A DNA stretch of 64,000 nt from Eustoma russellianum (GCA_036186865.1 AP025040.1:42404752-42468751); one strand, 5' to 3'. Positions 46,139 through 57,835 are shown, counted from the first letter of the stretch. The notes: generated by a model not told the origin, from the sequence alone. Program-made: numbers and translations.

Positions 46139-49100
46139 AGACCGTGCAATTGCAACTGCCTCGTGGTCGGCTTGCTTGCCTCTATACAGAGTCTTCCACC
46201 CTACTTCCTGTCATTCGGACCATCTACCTATCTATATAACTGCTGGCTCCTCTGACCCCCTGGGAAGCCATATGTTGGGGACGTATGCCATGTTATGATC
46301 CGTATTGGTTGCGGGATGATGAATTCAAGCATGTCTTTGGCACAGCCTGGGCTAATAACACCCCCTGCTCAAATTCGAATGAATTATCGAGGGCGTTCGA
46401 CAAAGTTAGAGATACCCTCCATGTGTGGAGTAGACAAAAATTTGGCTCCATACCAAAGAAAATTGAGATCCTAAAGTTTAAGCTCCAAGAGTTGCAGGCT
46501 AGCGTTTCATGCAATCCGGCTGAAGAGCGAGATCTTATGAAGGAACTGTACCGCACACTTGTAATTCAGGAGGAATATTGGCGTTAGAGGGGCAGAGTTG
46601 ATTGGATCACAATGTGCGAAAAGAACACCTCCTATTTCCATCGCAAGGCCTCTGCAAGGAAAGAGCACAACACGATCTCATCCATTCTTGATTCAAATGG
46701 AGTAATTATATCTACACTGGAAGGCATTCAATGTATTGCCAGTGATTATTTCAAGAATCTATACCATAGCAACAAGCCTGCGGATTTCTCCCTTGAAGGC
46801 CTCAGCTTTAACAGCCTTTCTACAGGTCAACAGGAATCGCTCCTCCGCTCATTTACAGATGCAGAGCTTCATAAAGCTGTAAAGCAAATCCCAAGAGACA
46901 AGGCATCGGGTTCGGATGGTCTTCACACGGTCTTTTTACAAAAACATTGGGATTTGGTTGGAGGTGACATCTTGCGCGTCGTCGTCAATTGCCTCAACAA
47001 CTGCGCGCCACTGGGGGAAATCAACAACACACTCATATGCCTAATTCCAAAATGCAAGAAACCAAGTTTCATGTCCGAGTTTCGACCCATTAGCCTCTGC
47101 AACTTGATTTATAAGATCATGTCAAGGATGGTTGCCAATCGCCTAAAGCCACTTATGTCGTCGATCATATCCGAAGCTCAGAGTGCTTTCGTTAGCGGTA
47201 GGTTGATCACCGAAAATGTCATTACTGCCTTCAAAGCATTCTATTCCATGAAAGGGAACTGGCCAGGGTGCAGCAACCTTGTTGCCACCAATCTTGATAT
47301 GGCAAAAGCCTTTGATCGCATTGAATGGAGTTACCTCAATGAAGTTATGCAACAGATGGAATTCCCAACAGCCTTCATTAGACTTATCATGAGATTTGTG
47401 ACCATAGTTGAGTATAAAGTATTGGTGAATGGATCCCCCACCGAACTGATAAGGCCTTCCAAAGGACTTCGCCAGGGTGATCCCCTCTCACCCACGCTTT
47501 TTATCATCAGTGCTCGCTTGTCTGCCATGCTACAACACTCGGTGGATTTAGGATTGCTAAAGGGGCTGACCTTTGGCTCAAACAGTCCTATGCTGACGCA
47601 CCTCCTATTCGCGGGCGACAGTCTGGTATTTATAGAAGCCTCCCTCTCGAATGCCCGCATCTTTAATGAGATCCTTTGGAGCTATGAGCTATCATCTGGA
47701 CAAAAGATCAACAAAGGCAATTCATCTATCTTTTTCAGCCAGAGGGTTCAAAGGGAAGTGCAAGAGGCCCTGATATGTGAGTTGGGAATTAGGGGATGGT
47801 ACATGCCAACAACTTGGCCTTCCATATATGCCTGGAAGATCGAAAAAAGCCGTATTCTCATATGTTCGAAACAAGGTTTGGAAGAAACTTAGTGGATGGA
47901 AGGAAAAATTCTTATCGGCGGTCGGAAAAGAAATCCTAATCAAATCTATTATACATGCCATCCCCACCTACATTATGCAGTGCTTTGCCCTTCCAAAGAC
48001 ACTCCTTCAAGAAATCGAGGCAATGACCAGGCGGTTCTTTTGGGGGACAAAGGATAATGAGCGAAAAATACATTGGAAATCTTGGACGACTTATTGTCAG
48101 CCGAAAGCGTTGGGGGGCCTGGGCTTTTGGGATCTTGAATCAGTCAACTTAGCTATGCTAGAAAAACAAGCTTGGAGAATGCTGTGCCATCCTGAGTCCA
48201 CCATCGGAAAGATTATGCAGTCGAAATGCTTCCCTAGGACATGCTTCTTACGTGCTGAATGCCCAAACCGAGCCTCCTTCCTTTGGAAAAGCCTCATCAA
48301 AGGTCGGGATTTATTGGAAATGGGTACTCGATGGAAAGTTGGAAATGGAAGAAGCATCAAAGTTTTTGAGGACCCTTGGATCCCCAACAGCCCCCCCATA
48401 TTCATTCCAACCCACACCACCTCTACCATCCATGATAACTCATGAGTCTCTGAGCTTATCCTACCGGAAGGAAAATGGAATGAACCCTTGATCCGAAATA
48501 TGTTCTGAGACTTTGAGGTTGACAAAATCTTAAGCATACCACTGAATCGCACAAACGAAGCAGACAACGTGATATGGCATTTCCATCCAAAAGGACAATA
48601 TACGGTGAAATCCGGATACAGAGTTGCGCTTGAATGTAAACAGCAAATTAGTACATTGCCGGGGCCCTCGTTCTCGGACTCCATCAACTCAAAATTATGG
48701 AAGCTGCTTTGGAACTCTCCAATGCAGCCACGGGTTAAACACTTTGTTTGGAGACTCTTACATGATTGATTGCCAACATCCCAAAACCTCTCAAATCGTG
48801 GATTAGCTAGTCCTATTTGTCAACTTTGCGGATCTGCACCTGAGTCCTCTTCGCATACATTCGGCCAATGGATCATCCCAAGAGCATTAGCCTCAACAAA
48901 ATTGCGTACCACTCGCTGGTTCACATATGATGCTGTAAGTATTCAACACATTTTGTAATCAGTGTATGTTTTTGATGGGTCGACTGGTTTAAGCCGTTTT
49001 TGCAATCTACTTTGGCAACTATGGAAGGCGCGCTGCTCTTACATTTTTGAAAGCAAAGATGTTCAGCTGCAATCTCTTATCTCAACAGCAGAAACTCAAG

Positions 49101-49640
49101 CAAATGAATACATATTGGCCTCGGAATCCTTGCACTCAGCCTCTCCCTGCCCTAAATGGGACATTAAATAGAGACCACCCGATGAACACTTCATCAAAGT
49201 GAATGTCGATGCTTCCCTAAAAGACCGAAAATGTGCTATTGGTATCATTTTCAGGAACTGAGACGGCCATATTTGCAAGCTTTCTGAAGCCCGTGTGACT
49301 CAATTTTGAATGTCGGCCTGCTCGAACTAGATGCTGTTCACACGGGCCTACTTTTGGCGTTTGATTATGGTTATGACAGGATCATACTTGAAACTGATTG
49401 TCTGGACGCATTCCACCGTCTATTATCTATGGAGGATGACCTCTCCCCTCATGGTGGTTTTGCAGCTAGAATTCAACAGTTTGTGAACAACTTCACAACT
49501 GTGAAGGTCTCTTTTGTAAAGCATACAAGAAATTTTACTGCACATATCTTAGAGTGGCTAGGCCACACTTTTTGTACACTCAAAGGCTTGGGGAACAAAC
49601 CCCCCACCTTCGGTTTCTTCTGCTGTTTTGGCAGATGCAT
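46139..49640 (+). pseudogene. L1 LINE ORF2 (endonuclease end, RT, zinc domain, RNase H)
   Basis: After the endonuclease end, RT runs through SGSDGLHTVFLQKHW, EFRPISLCNLIYKIMSRMVA, NLDMAKAFDRIEW, PSKGLRQGDPLSPTLF and the catalytic loop LLFAGDSLVF. The last should read FADD, so the first catalytic Asp is Gly and RT is dead. A frame change near 47800 leads to SGWKEKFLSAVGKEILIKSI and KALGGLGFWDLESVNLAMLEK. A zinc-binding RT-associated domain follows (PRVKHFVWRLLHD, then CQLCG). RNase H-like sequence lies at about 49171-49600 (FIKVNVDASLKDRKCAIGII). Stops occur at 46585, 48445, 48508, 48769, 48957, 49169, 49260 and elsewhere. Confidence 0.88.
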
Positions 49641-49682
49641 CTAATGAATGAAATCTATGTATTCCTAAAAAAAAAAAAAAAA
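46139..49682 (+). mobile_element. L1-type LINE, 5'-truncated, with poly(A)
   Basis: Starts inside the endonuclease domain (DRAIATASWSACLPLYRVFH, then SCHSDHLPI) and ends in about 17 A after ATGTATTCCT, the normal 3' end of a target-primed insertion. Only the last part of the endonuclease is present, the usual 5' truncation. I found no clear target duplication. Confidence 0.9.
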
Positions 49683-50096
49683 GAGTAAGCTGGTCAAAGA
49701 TTTCGCCTTTCAATGGGCCCAGTCAGAGAATGGTGTCAGATTTTCTTATGATGATTGGTTGGCAACTCGTTGACTTTTAAAGAAAATCAAACATCATGTC
49801 CACAGTCGCCTTTGGGAATCCACCAAACGTTTTACTTTTTCTTTTTCTTTTTTCCTTGTGCTAGTTTAGAAGTTCTATTGCATAATCACATATGTCAATT
49901 CGCACGTACGATATGACGTTTTTCCTTATTCTGTTAAATGTCAAATTCATTTTTCTTAGTTTGGATAAATAAACTAAGTAATTTCTCTTGTGTTTCAAGA
50001 GACCATATCGTAAATGATATAAATCAAGAATTTTAACGGTTTTTAAGTAGGAGGTTTTTACATGGCATTATATACAAGCCCCTTTCGATATAAAAC
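49683..50096. other. intergenic, no gene seen
   Basis: AT-rich with a CTTTTTCTTTTTCTTTTTTCC pyrimidine run near 49838. Nothing else recognised. Confidence 0.45.
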
Positions 50097-50099
50097 TAA

Positions 50100-50529
50100 G
50101 AAAGTGTTTGGTTAGAGGTTTAGGATTAGGGAAAATCCAAACCCATTCAAATTGTTTGTATGGGAAAATGGGGGTATGAGTTACAGTTTGATATCCAAGT
50201 ATTTGGTAATAGACATCGTTTTTTTGATATACTAGCCCATTTCTATCAATATGGGGGAATGAGATAGAATGAGAGGTATGACCGGTCAACGCCGTTTGGC
50301 GCCGTCCGCCGGTCACTATTTTGGCCGGTCAAATTTTTCTGGCTGTCCACATTCGATACTCATTTCAATTCCGATGTGTTCTAAACACCATCAATGTCTA
50401 TCATTCCGTTTCTACTTCAATACCAAACAACTATCACTTTTAGATCCAAATTCATATACTCCAAACCTATACACTTTCATACCCATTCTGATTCTAATTC
50501 TGATACCTAAGTGCAAACCAAACGCCAAC
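50100..50529. mobile_element. MITE copy 2 (PIF/Harbinger, Tourist-like)
   Basis: 430 bp, starting GAAAGTGTTTGG and ending, in reverse, GTTGGCGTTTGG, flanked by TAA on both sides (50097-50099, 50530-50532). It is an inverted relative of 22162-22547, sharing the TTTTTTTGATATACTAG and GACCGGTCAACGCC core. Confidence 0.8.
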
Positions 50530-50532
50530 TAA

Positions 50533-50984
50533 ATACTTTCTCAAAGCCTAATTCAAATTAAACCAACAAAAACATAAATGATGATAGTACGCTTACTTCT
50601 TGAGTTTCTACAAAATATTGCTACTCCTTGGAAAACTGCCCCTCCCTCTTCTTCCTCTTTTTTTTTTTTTTACCGTAATTGGGGTTTGGGGTTTGGTAAT
50701 TCTATCCCTATTTATAAAGAATTGCCTACTAGGTTTTGTAATTTTTTTTATGAAAATTCCCCTTTCTACCCATAATTAACTCTGAAATAAAAATAAATGA
50801 CTTTTATTATTGCACTACTACTCTCTAATTTTCTTACTTATATTTCTGTTAAATTTACCGGGCATAACACTTGTCTTGACAATTTTGTGAGTTGATTTTT
50901 ATTTTTAACTCAGAACGTTTCAAGAAGAATAATCAATATTACTATGTGCAATATTGTTTTCAATGATGCACACGTGTTTGATTT
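50533..50984. other. intergenic, no gene seen
   Basis: Low-complexity T run near 50660. No supported frame. Confidence 0.4.
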
Positions 50985-51190
50985 CGGAATCTGATGGAAT
51001 AAAACAAAATGACTCACTACATTGTCTGCGATTCTTGTATTATGAAGTGTCAATCGATCGAGAAACTTGACACAACTTTCATTATGAGTCATCTAAAAAC
51101 AATCTCTGTGTGTTTTCAACACATAGGTAATATTATGTATATCTGATCTCTTCTTGTCCTGTTATAAATGGAGACTTATAAGATAATATT
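50985..51190 (+). repeat. SINE-like family S1 copy, degenerate
   Basis: Contains TCTGATGGAATAAAACAAAA, ATGACTCACTACATTG, AACAATCTCTGTGTG and GTATATCTGATCTC in the family order, with no clear TTG tail. Confidence 0.6.
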
Positions 51191-51231
51191 ATAAAATGTT
51201 GAACCCCAACCAGTAAGGTTCAATACATAGA

Positions 51232-51345
51232 TTGATATTGTATTGATTGTATTCTTGCTAAGGTTGAGGCTCAGCGCTTGGCTTATAAATATGGTAATGT
51301 TGATATTGTATTGATTGTATTCTTGCTAAGGTTGACGCTCAGCGC
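51232..51345. repeat. 68-bp-period tandem duplication
   Basis: The block TTGATATTGTATTGATTGTA through CTTGCTAAGGTTGA(G/C)GCTCAGCGCTTG occurs at 51232 and again at 51300, with one base difference. Confidence 0.88.
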
Positions 51346-51477
51346 TTGCTTTTAGTTCTCAATGTGCAAATTTTACAATGAGATATGCATATGAACGCTT
51401 TTGTTTCGGATTTATATCCTCTCTAGAACATAAACACGAGAGCCTAATGGATCGGAAACGTTCTTTTTAGCTAGATA

Positions 51478-51578
51478 TCTCTTACGTCCTAAAATATTGT
51501 CTTTTTTGACTTTTTAATATTTGTAATTTATTTATATTGAAAAGTCAAAGATAACAATATTTTTAGAACAGAAAAAGT
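51478..51578. mobile_element. Stowaway-like MITE, about 101 bp
   Basis: Nearly the whole copy is an inverted repeat: CGTCCTAAAATATTGTC at the left pairs with GATAACAATATTTTTAGAAC at the right, and TTGACTTTT pairs with AAAAGTCAA. Flanked by TA on both sides. Confidence 0.65.
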
Positions 51579-51580
51579 AT

Positions 51581-52259
51581 TAGTCATGAGTCCATTAGCT
51601 AACATCCTCATTTTTATTGCAGGTAGACACAATTTTTCTTCAAGATCCATTGGAGGATCCTTAGTGTTTATTAGTTTGGATAGTAAGGTATCTGAGCCCA
51701 AAACACATCCAAACAAAATCTAGAATTTGCTAATCAAAGAATACCACAAAAAACTAGAAAAATGTCACAACATTTTTTATCCATATTTGACACGAAATCT
51801 AGATATTAGTAAGATGAAGAATCAAGGATAACTTTAATAAAATCAATTTAATTAATCATGATTGTCAATATTGAGTAGCATAAGTGTGGGTCCAAAACAA
51901 GTCCAAGATAAGTTTTATTCTTGATTTAAGAGTAATGCTCAACAAAATACAGTAAAATCTAATGGGGAAACCAATATAAGTAGATTAGTCATTGGTAGTT
52001 AGAGATGATGTGCATATATATTTTTACTCTTCGTTCATTAAATTACAACTAATAATACTTGCTTCTTAGTTTTTACTCATATGCATGAGAAAAATTCACC
52101 CAAGATATGCCAATTTTACAAAGCTTATACTCCTTATCCAATGTGATATAGGTAGAAAAATTTAGCCCTTATTTTAAGTACAACCATTTTGTTGATATGA
52201 TATTTTCCATTATTTGTTTATATCTGAATGTTGTTTCTATTTCCAATAGAGGAAAGGAC
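51581..52259. other. intergenic, no gene seen
   Basis: AT-rich, with only short ORFs lacking motifs. Confidence 0.45.
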
Positions 52260-52510
52260 ACACTCTTGCTTGACTCTGGAATATGATGGAATAAAGCAAA
52301 ATGACTAACTAAATTGGCTGTGCTTCTTATATTTTGAAGTAGCAGTTGATCGACACAGCTTGACGCAGTTTTCATTATGGGCCATCGGAGAAAAACATAT
52401 GTGTTTCTAACACATGAGTATGTTTACATACATCCGACCTGTCCATACCCCGCCATAGACAGAAGCTTCTAAGGCAATGGTGTAATGTTTGTTCTTGTTG
52501 TTGTTTATAT
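52260..52510 (+). repeat. SINE-like family S1 copy (near full length)
   Basis: From CTTGCTTGACTCTGGAATA through CAAAATGACTAACTAAATTGG, CGACACAGCTTGACGC, GTGTTTCTAACACATG and ACATACATCCGACCTG to CTTGTTGTTGTT. The best preserved plus-strand copy of the family. Confidence 0.7.
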
Positions 52511-52835
52511 CTGAATAGTTAGTAAATGACTAACATTTACTCGTGAAGCACATAAAATGTCCTTACATAATAATATGACAAAATTTATAGAACTGAATAG
52601 TAACGTTAAGTCGTAATCAATTATTAACCGATACGATATACAAATACGTAAGAATTGACATATATGAATGTTGTGAAATAGAGGGGTCGTCATAAGATTA
52701 TATCACGTATTGATTAATGCCTCGTAGTTATTGATTGAACATACTAAAATTAGTCGGATTGCATTATCATACAAAAACATTGAAACACAGTTACACAGAC
52801 CACATGGCATGCAGTGAGATAGACGAGAGGTCAAA
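52511..52835. other. intergenic, no gene seen
   Basis: No supported frame. Ends at the left target duplication of the next SINE. Confidence 0.4.
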
Positions 52836-52850
52836 GGCAGCGAGGACCAA

Positions 52851-54016
52851 CCAACATGGTTGATGATGAAGTCGGATCTCCACCAAGAGTCTAGATGACC
52901 TCAAATTAGCTTCGTCAGGTAACTTGAAGAGTTGTTAAATGGAATTGAAATGGCTGTAGCTGGAATAGCACCAAATATCCTGCACAAAGAAGCACATGTC
53001 AGAGGTCCCGGGGGGTTGGCCCCGAAAAAAACCTTCCGACGTTCAAGTCAGTTTGGGGCATATCTCACTGAGATTATAATTTGAAGGGCGAGTTATGAAT
53101 TTCTCACAGTATTTGCCGAGGAGCAGAGTGTATGAATTGGCTTTAGGGTATGAAAGATTAAATTCCGGACCCGGTCCTTTGTCTTGATTGGCTGGCTTTT
53201 ATAGACCTTTTCCCGCCTTTAGCTCCTGATAGTAGATCATGGATAGGACGCTTACTTGTGGCAGAAAGCCTAGGAAGCTGTAGGCCTGCTGATATGATCA
53301 ATAGCCTGACTGATGTGACTAATAGGCCGGCTTGGTTGATGTGACTAATAGGCCGATTGTTATAACCTTAGCGTGCTCAGGAAGAATACCCAGCTGTAGT
53401 TACTATATTTGAATTGCATCTCTGTCCGAGGGTCCCACGAAGTATTATCGTAATGAGTTCATTTGCCGTGGTACACAGCTGAACCCTGCCGAAGTGTATG
53501 ACTTGCTGTGGTACATAGCTGAACTCTGCCGAAGTGCGTGACTTGCTGTGGTACACAGCTGAACTCTGCCGAAGTGCGTGACTTGGCCTTATCCCATGGA
53601 AGTGGTCTGAAGTGCGGTATCTAGACATAGGATGACGTTGATGCCGAGGTGCATACCTTAGCATATTCTTCGATGTTATAAAGACGCCATGATGCCCTGC
53701 TGAGGTGCCTCTGAGGCTGAACAGCCATACTTAGACGCTGAAGTGCTGAACTGCAATACTTTGTATGCGGGGCTACTGGAATTGAGCCGTTGACTGTTGT
53801 TGACTAACGGACGATTCAGTTATGGTTTATCAGTTGACGTGGTGGTTCAGCATCTCGTCCTTTAAGCATGTGGTTGGGGTTCGATCCCCACTCATGTGAA
53901 TAGAGCAAACCATTTGGCCAGTCTCCTACCACTTTGTGTGCTGACCGCAGGGACGGAGGATTAGTCTTCTGTCTTTCGGGTGGGATGATACCTCGGGGCA
54001 ACCCATAAAAAAAAAA
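52851..54016 (+). mobile_element. tRNA-derived SINE split by a solo LTR
   Basis: Flanked by a 15-bp direct repeat GGCAGCGAGGACCAA (52836-52850 and 54017-54031). The SINE body is 52851-52863 plus 53838-54016, about 192 bp. It has box A-like GTGGTGGTTCAGC, box B GGGGTTCGATCCCC (about 53877-53890) and a terminal A10 tail, all features of a pol III SINE mobilised by a LINE. The 969-bp solo LTR and its GTTGA duplication interrupt the head of the SINE. Confidence 0.85.
52864..53832 (-). repeat. solo LTR of the element A/B family
   Basis: 969 bp, TGATGAAGTCGG to GGTTTATCA, with perfect GTTGA duplication (52859-52863, 53833-53837). It shares the CCGGGG block, the CCGAAGTG repeats and the GACTGTTGTTGACTAACGG start region with the LTRs of A and B, but has no internal sequence next to it, so it is a solo LTR formed by LTR-LTR recombination. 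It is not the missing partner of element B, because its own target duplication is intact. Confidence 0.93.
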
Positions 54017-54153
54017 GGCAGCGAGGACCAAAGGGCGGGAGCCACTAGCTCACTGCTGAGACTCCAAAGAAAGAATGGCTCAGCACTCACTTTGGCAGTA
54101 ATGATCACAAGGTCCAGCTGAGCGTTCTTTAAACTCAGATGGAATGGAGTGAG

Positions 54154-54505
54154 TGTTAGCGTACAGCACTTATCTGCTAATCTGCCGAGCTGAGCTGAAC
54201 GCCCGATCTCTCTAGGCTGCCTTGAACTAATTGAACAGTGCTAACCTGCGCTGCCGAGTTCAGGATAGCGTTCTGCTTTGACATTTATAAAGACTGTAAT
54301 TACGGATATGATTGGATATGTACATTAATTAGGAGATTACTAGAATGTCATCAAATATTTGAATTTGATTGTATATTAATTATAGTATTCGAGTGTACTT
54401 TTTACCGGCAATTTAGGAAAAGATATCAATGTACACTTATAAATTTTCTCCGATTGAATGAGAAGAAGCAAGTTTTTGGTTGCCAACTTTGCTTGTTTCT
54501 TTACA
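54154..54505 (+). repeat. solo LTR, copia-like
   Basis: 352 bp, TGTTAGCGTACAG to TTCTTTACA, with perfect GTGAG duplication (54149-54153, 54506-54510). Layout resembles the LTR of copia-3: TGTTAGCG start, GCCGAGCTGAGCTGA near the start and CACTTATAAATTTTCTCC as a TATA region near the end. Related but clearly diverged. Confidence 0.85.
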
Positions 54506-54510
54506 GTGAG

Positions 54511-55336
54511 TCATATCCGTTGTCATGATTTATTAAAGTTGGTGAGACCTAATGAATCTAGGGTATATAGATACACGGAGACATGTGGACACATCGAACC
54601 TCATCTGTTTAGAACTAGCCAATCTCTCAATTGGAACCTTCTACAAGTCTTCAGCTCGTTCTAGATCAAGAGAGTCGATAAGTGAAAAAGAGTATTCGAG
54701 CTCATCAGAGATGGAGAGAGTTGATAAGTAAAACACTGAACTCTGACAACATGATTGGATTAACACCTGGCCACCTTATTTTGGACCTAAAAAAGATTTC
54801 TTATAGATCACTTTACTAGCAACGTGTTCAAAATCACTATTCGTTTATTAATAAATACTTCCACCTATGTATATCATTGTATTAGTCATAAACCAACTAT
54901 GAACCATCCAAGCAGTTCGTCATCACACATTGTGTAAATGAAAAATACAATGATAACTATAGAAAAAGTTACCTCATTAATAGGGGATGAGATCTCCTTA
55001 TTCCAAATCTCTTACCCCTATCGCTACCGTCCGACAAGTGGTAGCAAAGAGATGTGGTAAGGCTAGATGAAGAGGTAGGGTTGAAAAGGTGTATGAGAGA
55101 AGGTGGTTGCCACGTGTCAAACGATGAAGATGGGGTGAGGGATTTGGGAGTGAGGAGATCTCATCCTCATAAATAGGTGTTTATGAGTTAAGCGGCTCAT
55201 GTATATCATTTCTCGATCTATCTTTCTTTTGTGTTACACCAACTCCAGTGAAGATTAAATGTCACTCTGAGAACAATTTTTTTTTATTTAAAGAAAGTTC
55301 GATTACCAACTTAAAATTTGTTTACCTAAACATATA
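54511..55336. other. intergenic, no gene seen
   Basis: No recognised frame. The ORFs around 54238-54664 overlap the solo LTR and its flank and are not genes. Confidence 0.45.
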
Positions 55337-55545
55337 CTCTACTCATCTGAAAAATATTGTTACTTTACAAAAATAGTAACACTTTGATAGAAAAACTTCA
55401 CATAATACCATTACCATACTATTGTTTTCTGGAGAGGCGAAAAAAATGCTTTGATCATAAAGAAAAATAACAAAACTAAAATAAAATATCCTTTTCTAGA
55501 TTTTGTTTGAAATCAACTATCACCATATTTATAAGACGGAGGAAG
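55337..55545. mobile_element. Stowaway-like MITE, about 209 bp
   Basis: Left end CTCTACTCATCTGAAAAATA, right end in reverse CTTCCTCCGTCTTATAAATA; the two are imperfect inverted repeats of the CTCCCTCCGTC type, flanked by TA. The interior is AT-rich and non-coding. Confidence 0.55.
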
Positions 55546-56164
55546 TACACATAACATGTATCTGTATATGCGTGTCTGTATATCTATATCTATCTCCCTC
55601 TCTTTATATATATGTGTGTATGTGTGTATGTGTGTGTCTATATGTGTGTGTCTATATGTGTGTGTAATGTGATTAAGACAGTTTTTATAGATACTTTAGT
55701 TTACCCGTGATAATGTTTTCTTCCTAGTATTGCTTAACCTTTAAGAAAATCATGAATAACAGAAAAGACGCACTCATAAAAGCCAAACCTTATCAAAGGA
55801 GAATGTCAACACATGTTTCCGACATTGTTTTTTTGAATTAAAAGCAATAATCGTCATGGTCCTAACGCGTTATTGAAGCAATGAAGGCATCTTTATTTTG
55901 TTTCTTAGTTTCACATTAACGATAGTCAAATTGAATTCATCAACTTGTAGGTTTAGTTGAGCTTCCACAATGTCACTTTCAAAAAATGAATGCTAAAGTT
56001 GTAACTATTGCTGAACATTTGTGTGTCGAAATGCTTGGATATATTCAACGTTGTACCTGAAAGCACTGACATTTAGTCACGGTTCTCTCTACTGTCAGTT
56101 AAAGGGAAAACGAGGTGGAATCTGCAAATTCAAGTACCTACGATCATTTGTACAGCAGGATGGA
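55546..56164. other. intergenic with TATGTGTG microsatellite
   Basis: A TATGTGTGTGTC-type microsatellite at about 55600-55668. Otherwise no supported feature. Confidence 0.55.
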
Positions 56165-57068
56165 AACATATAGATAGTGATGTAGCACATCAAGTTTAAG
56201 CAGGCTGGTATAGATAGATGGTGGCCTCAGGGGTGCTGTATGACAAGAATTTTCTAACTACATCATAGGAAAAATTTTATAGGGTATCAGTGCAGCCGGC
56301 AATGTTATATGAAACAGGCTGCTGGGTCATCAAGAGACCACAGTCGCAGAAGATGGAAGTTGCAGAGATGAGTATGCTGAGGTGGATGTGTCGGCACACA
56401 AGGCTAGACCGGATAAGAAATAAGGTATTTCCGGAAATGTTAGGGGTGGCTAGTATAGCAGATAAGATAATTGAGGGGAGGCTGAAATGGTTTGAGCATG
56501 TCAAGAGGATACAAACAACTAAATCTGTCAAAGCAGTTGAAAGCCTCATTTGTATAGGAGAAGAAGAGTAAAGGCAGACCAAACTGATTTAGGATGCGCG
56601 GATTAGACATGAACTACTAGATTTGTACCTCTCTTAGAACATAGTTCATGATATAAGTTCATAGAGGCAGATTATTAAGGTTAACAAGATTTAGACGTGA
56701 TCTAGGGGCACCTTAGATTATATTTAGAGGCTTAGATATTATCTACACTTTATGTTGACTTTGCACTTTTTTATTTTTTGTTTTTGTCTTTGTCTTGCAT
56801 TATTTGTGCATATACATGTTTATAGCGATTTTAATATCGGAAACTTTCTATTTGTATTCATTGAATTCCTTCACTAATACACTAGAACACCACATCTCCG
56901 CTATTTTGTCATTTATGCAGACACATATAGAGTCGGGGGTCTCACTGGAAGCAAACTCTATATCCATTGGGATTGCGATATTGTTTGACTGTCTCTCACC
57001 CTCCTCAGACTCTAGCGATATCTTTTTTTGTCATTGTGATATACTGTGTATGATTGATTGATTATTAT
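56165..57068 (+). mobile_element. RTE-type LINE, 3' end
   Basis: Encodes the C-terminus of an RTE LINE reverse transcriptase: KFYRVSVQPAMLYETGCW, then VAEMSMLRWMCRHTRLDRIR and RLKWFEHVKRIQTT (clean frame 56290-56571), with stops upstream. After the coding part a 3' UTR has GAGTCGGGGGTCTCACTGG and a CTGTCTCTCACCCTCCTCAG block, ending in an ATTGATTGATTATT tail; RTE elements end in short tandem repeats, not poly(A). The upstream RT half is missing. The 3' end resembles the tails of SINE family S1. Confidence 0.85.
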
Positions 57069-57352
57069 GTAATCGGATCAACAGAACATACCAATCAAAT
57101 TTGTAGATGTGAATCTTAAAGTATCATAAAATCTTTTATAAGACATACTATTTGGAACATTCCGATGTTGTATATTTTATACACATGCAGTATGGTTTTT
57201 TAACTAAAATATATGATAATAACAAAAGATATAGAATTTATGTAAAAGAATCTTTAGACAATTTTCAGGCAGAAAGTATGAGGTATGAACACTTTTATGC
57301 GTCCAATCTATCCTACTCTAATACTCCCTTCGTCAAATACGGATAAGTTTAT
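57069..57352. other. spacer with half of a Stowaway-like end
   Basis: AT-rich spacer. At about 57320-57352 ATACTCCCTTCGTCAAATAC resembles one end of a Stowaway MITE whose other end is absent, perhaps cut by the CACTA element. Confidence 0.4.
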
Positions 57353-57399
57353 ATTTTAGTACCAAAAAAGAATTTCAATTACCTACGAAAATATCACCG

Positions 57400-57835
57400 A
57401 CGAAACGAGGTACGTCGGTCTTTCGTCGTTAATTTGCGACGCAATAGCGATAAAAATAGTTTCGTCGTTAATTGCGACGAAACTACGATGAAATACATTA
57501 TCGCTAACAAAAAAGTAGTCAGGTTAATCCTTTCGTTACAATTTCGTCGGTGTTTTATCGGTGGTTCGTCGCTACTCTGTGTCTTTTGTTCGTCTCTATT
57601 TAGTTTGTAGCGTTTCGTCGCTATATCGTCGCTAATGTGTCGCTAAAATTCCAGAAACATAAACACGGATAAACAAGGAAATAAATTATCGGTTAGTAGG
57701 TTCTCGGCGTTGTATTAAGTTTCGTCGGTATATCGCCGGTGTTTAGTCGATGAATTAGTCGTCGCAAATGTTTCGTTTTACTTTTCGTTCGTATTTTATT
57801 CCGATTCGTCGCTGTGTCGTCGCAGATTCGTCGAT
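57400..57835. repeat. CACTA subterminal repeats, left block
   Basis: Many copies, in both orientations, of short motifs such as TTTCGTCG, GCGACGAAA and CGTCGCTA. Such motifs serve as binding sites for the accessory protein in En/Spm elements. Confidence 0.82.

Noticed and set aside
52864..53832. Missing 5' LTR of element B
   Set aside because: It has its own perfect GTTGA target duplication and no primer site or gag beside it, so it is an independent solo LTR.
53850..53900. tRNA gene (box A/box B signals)
   Set aside because: No cloverleaf can be formed past the box B region. The poly(A) tail and flanking 15-bp duplication show that it is a SINE.
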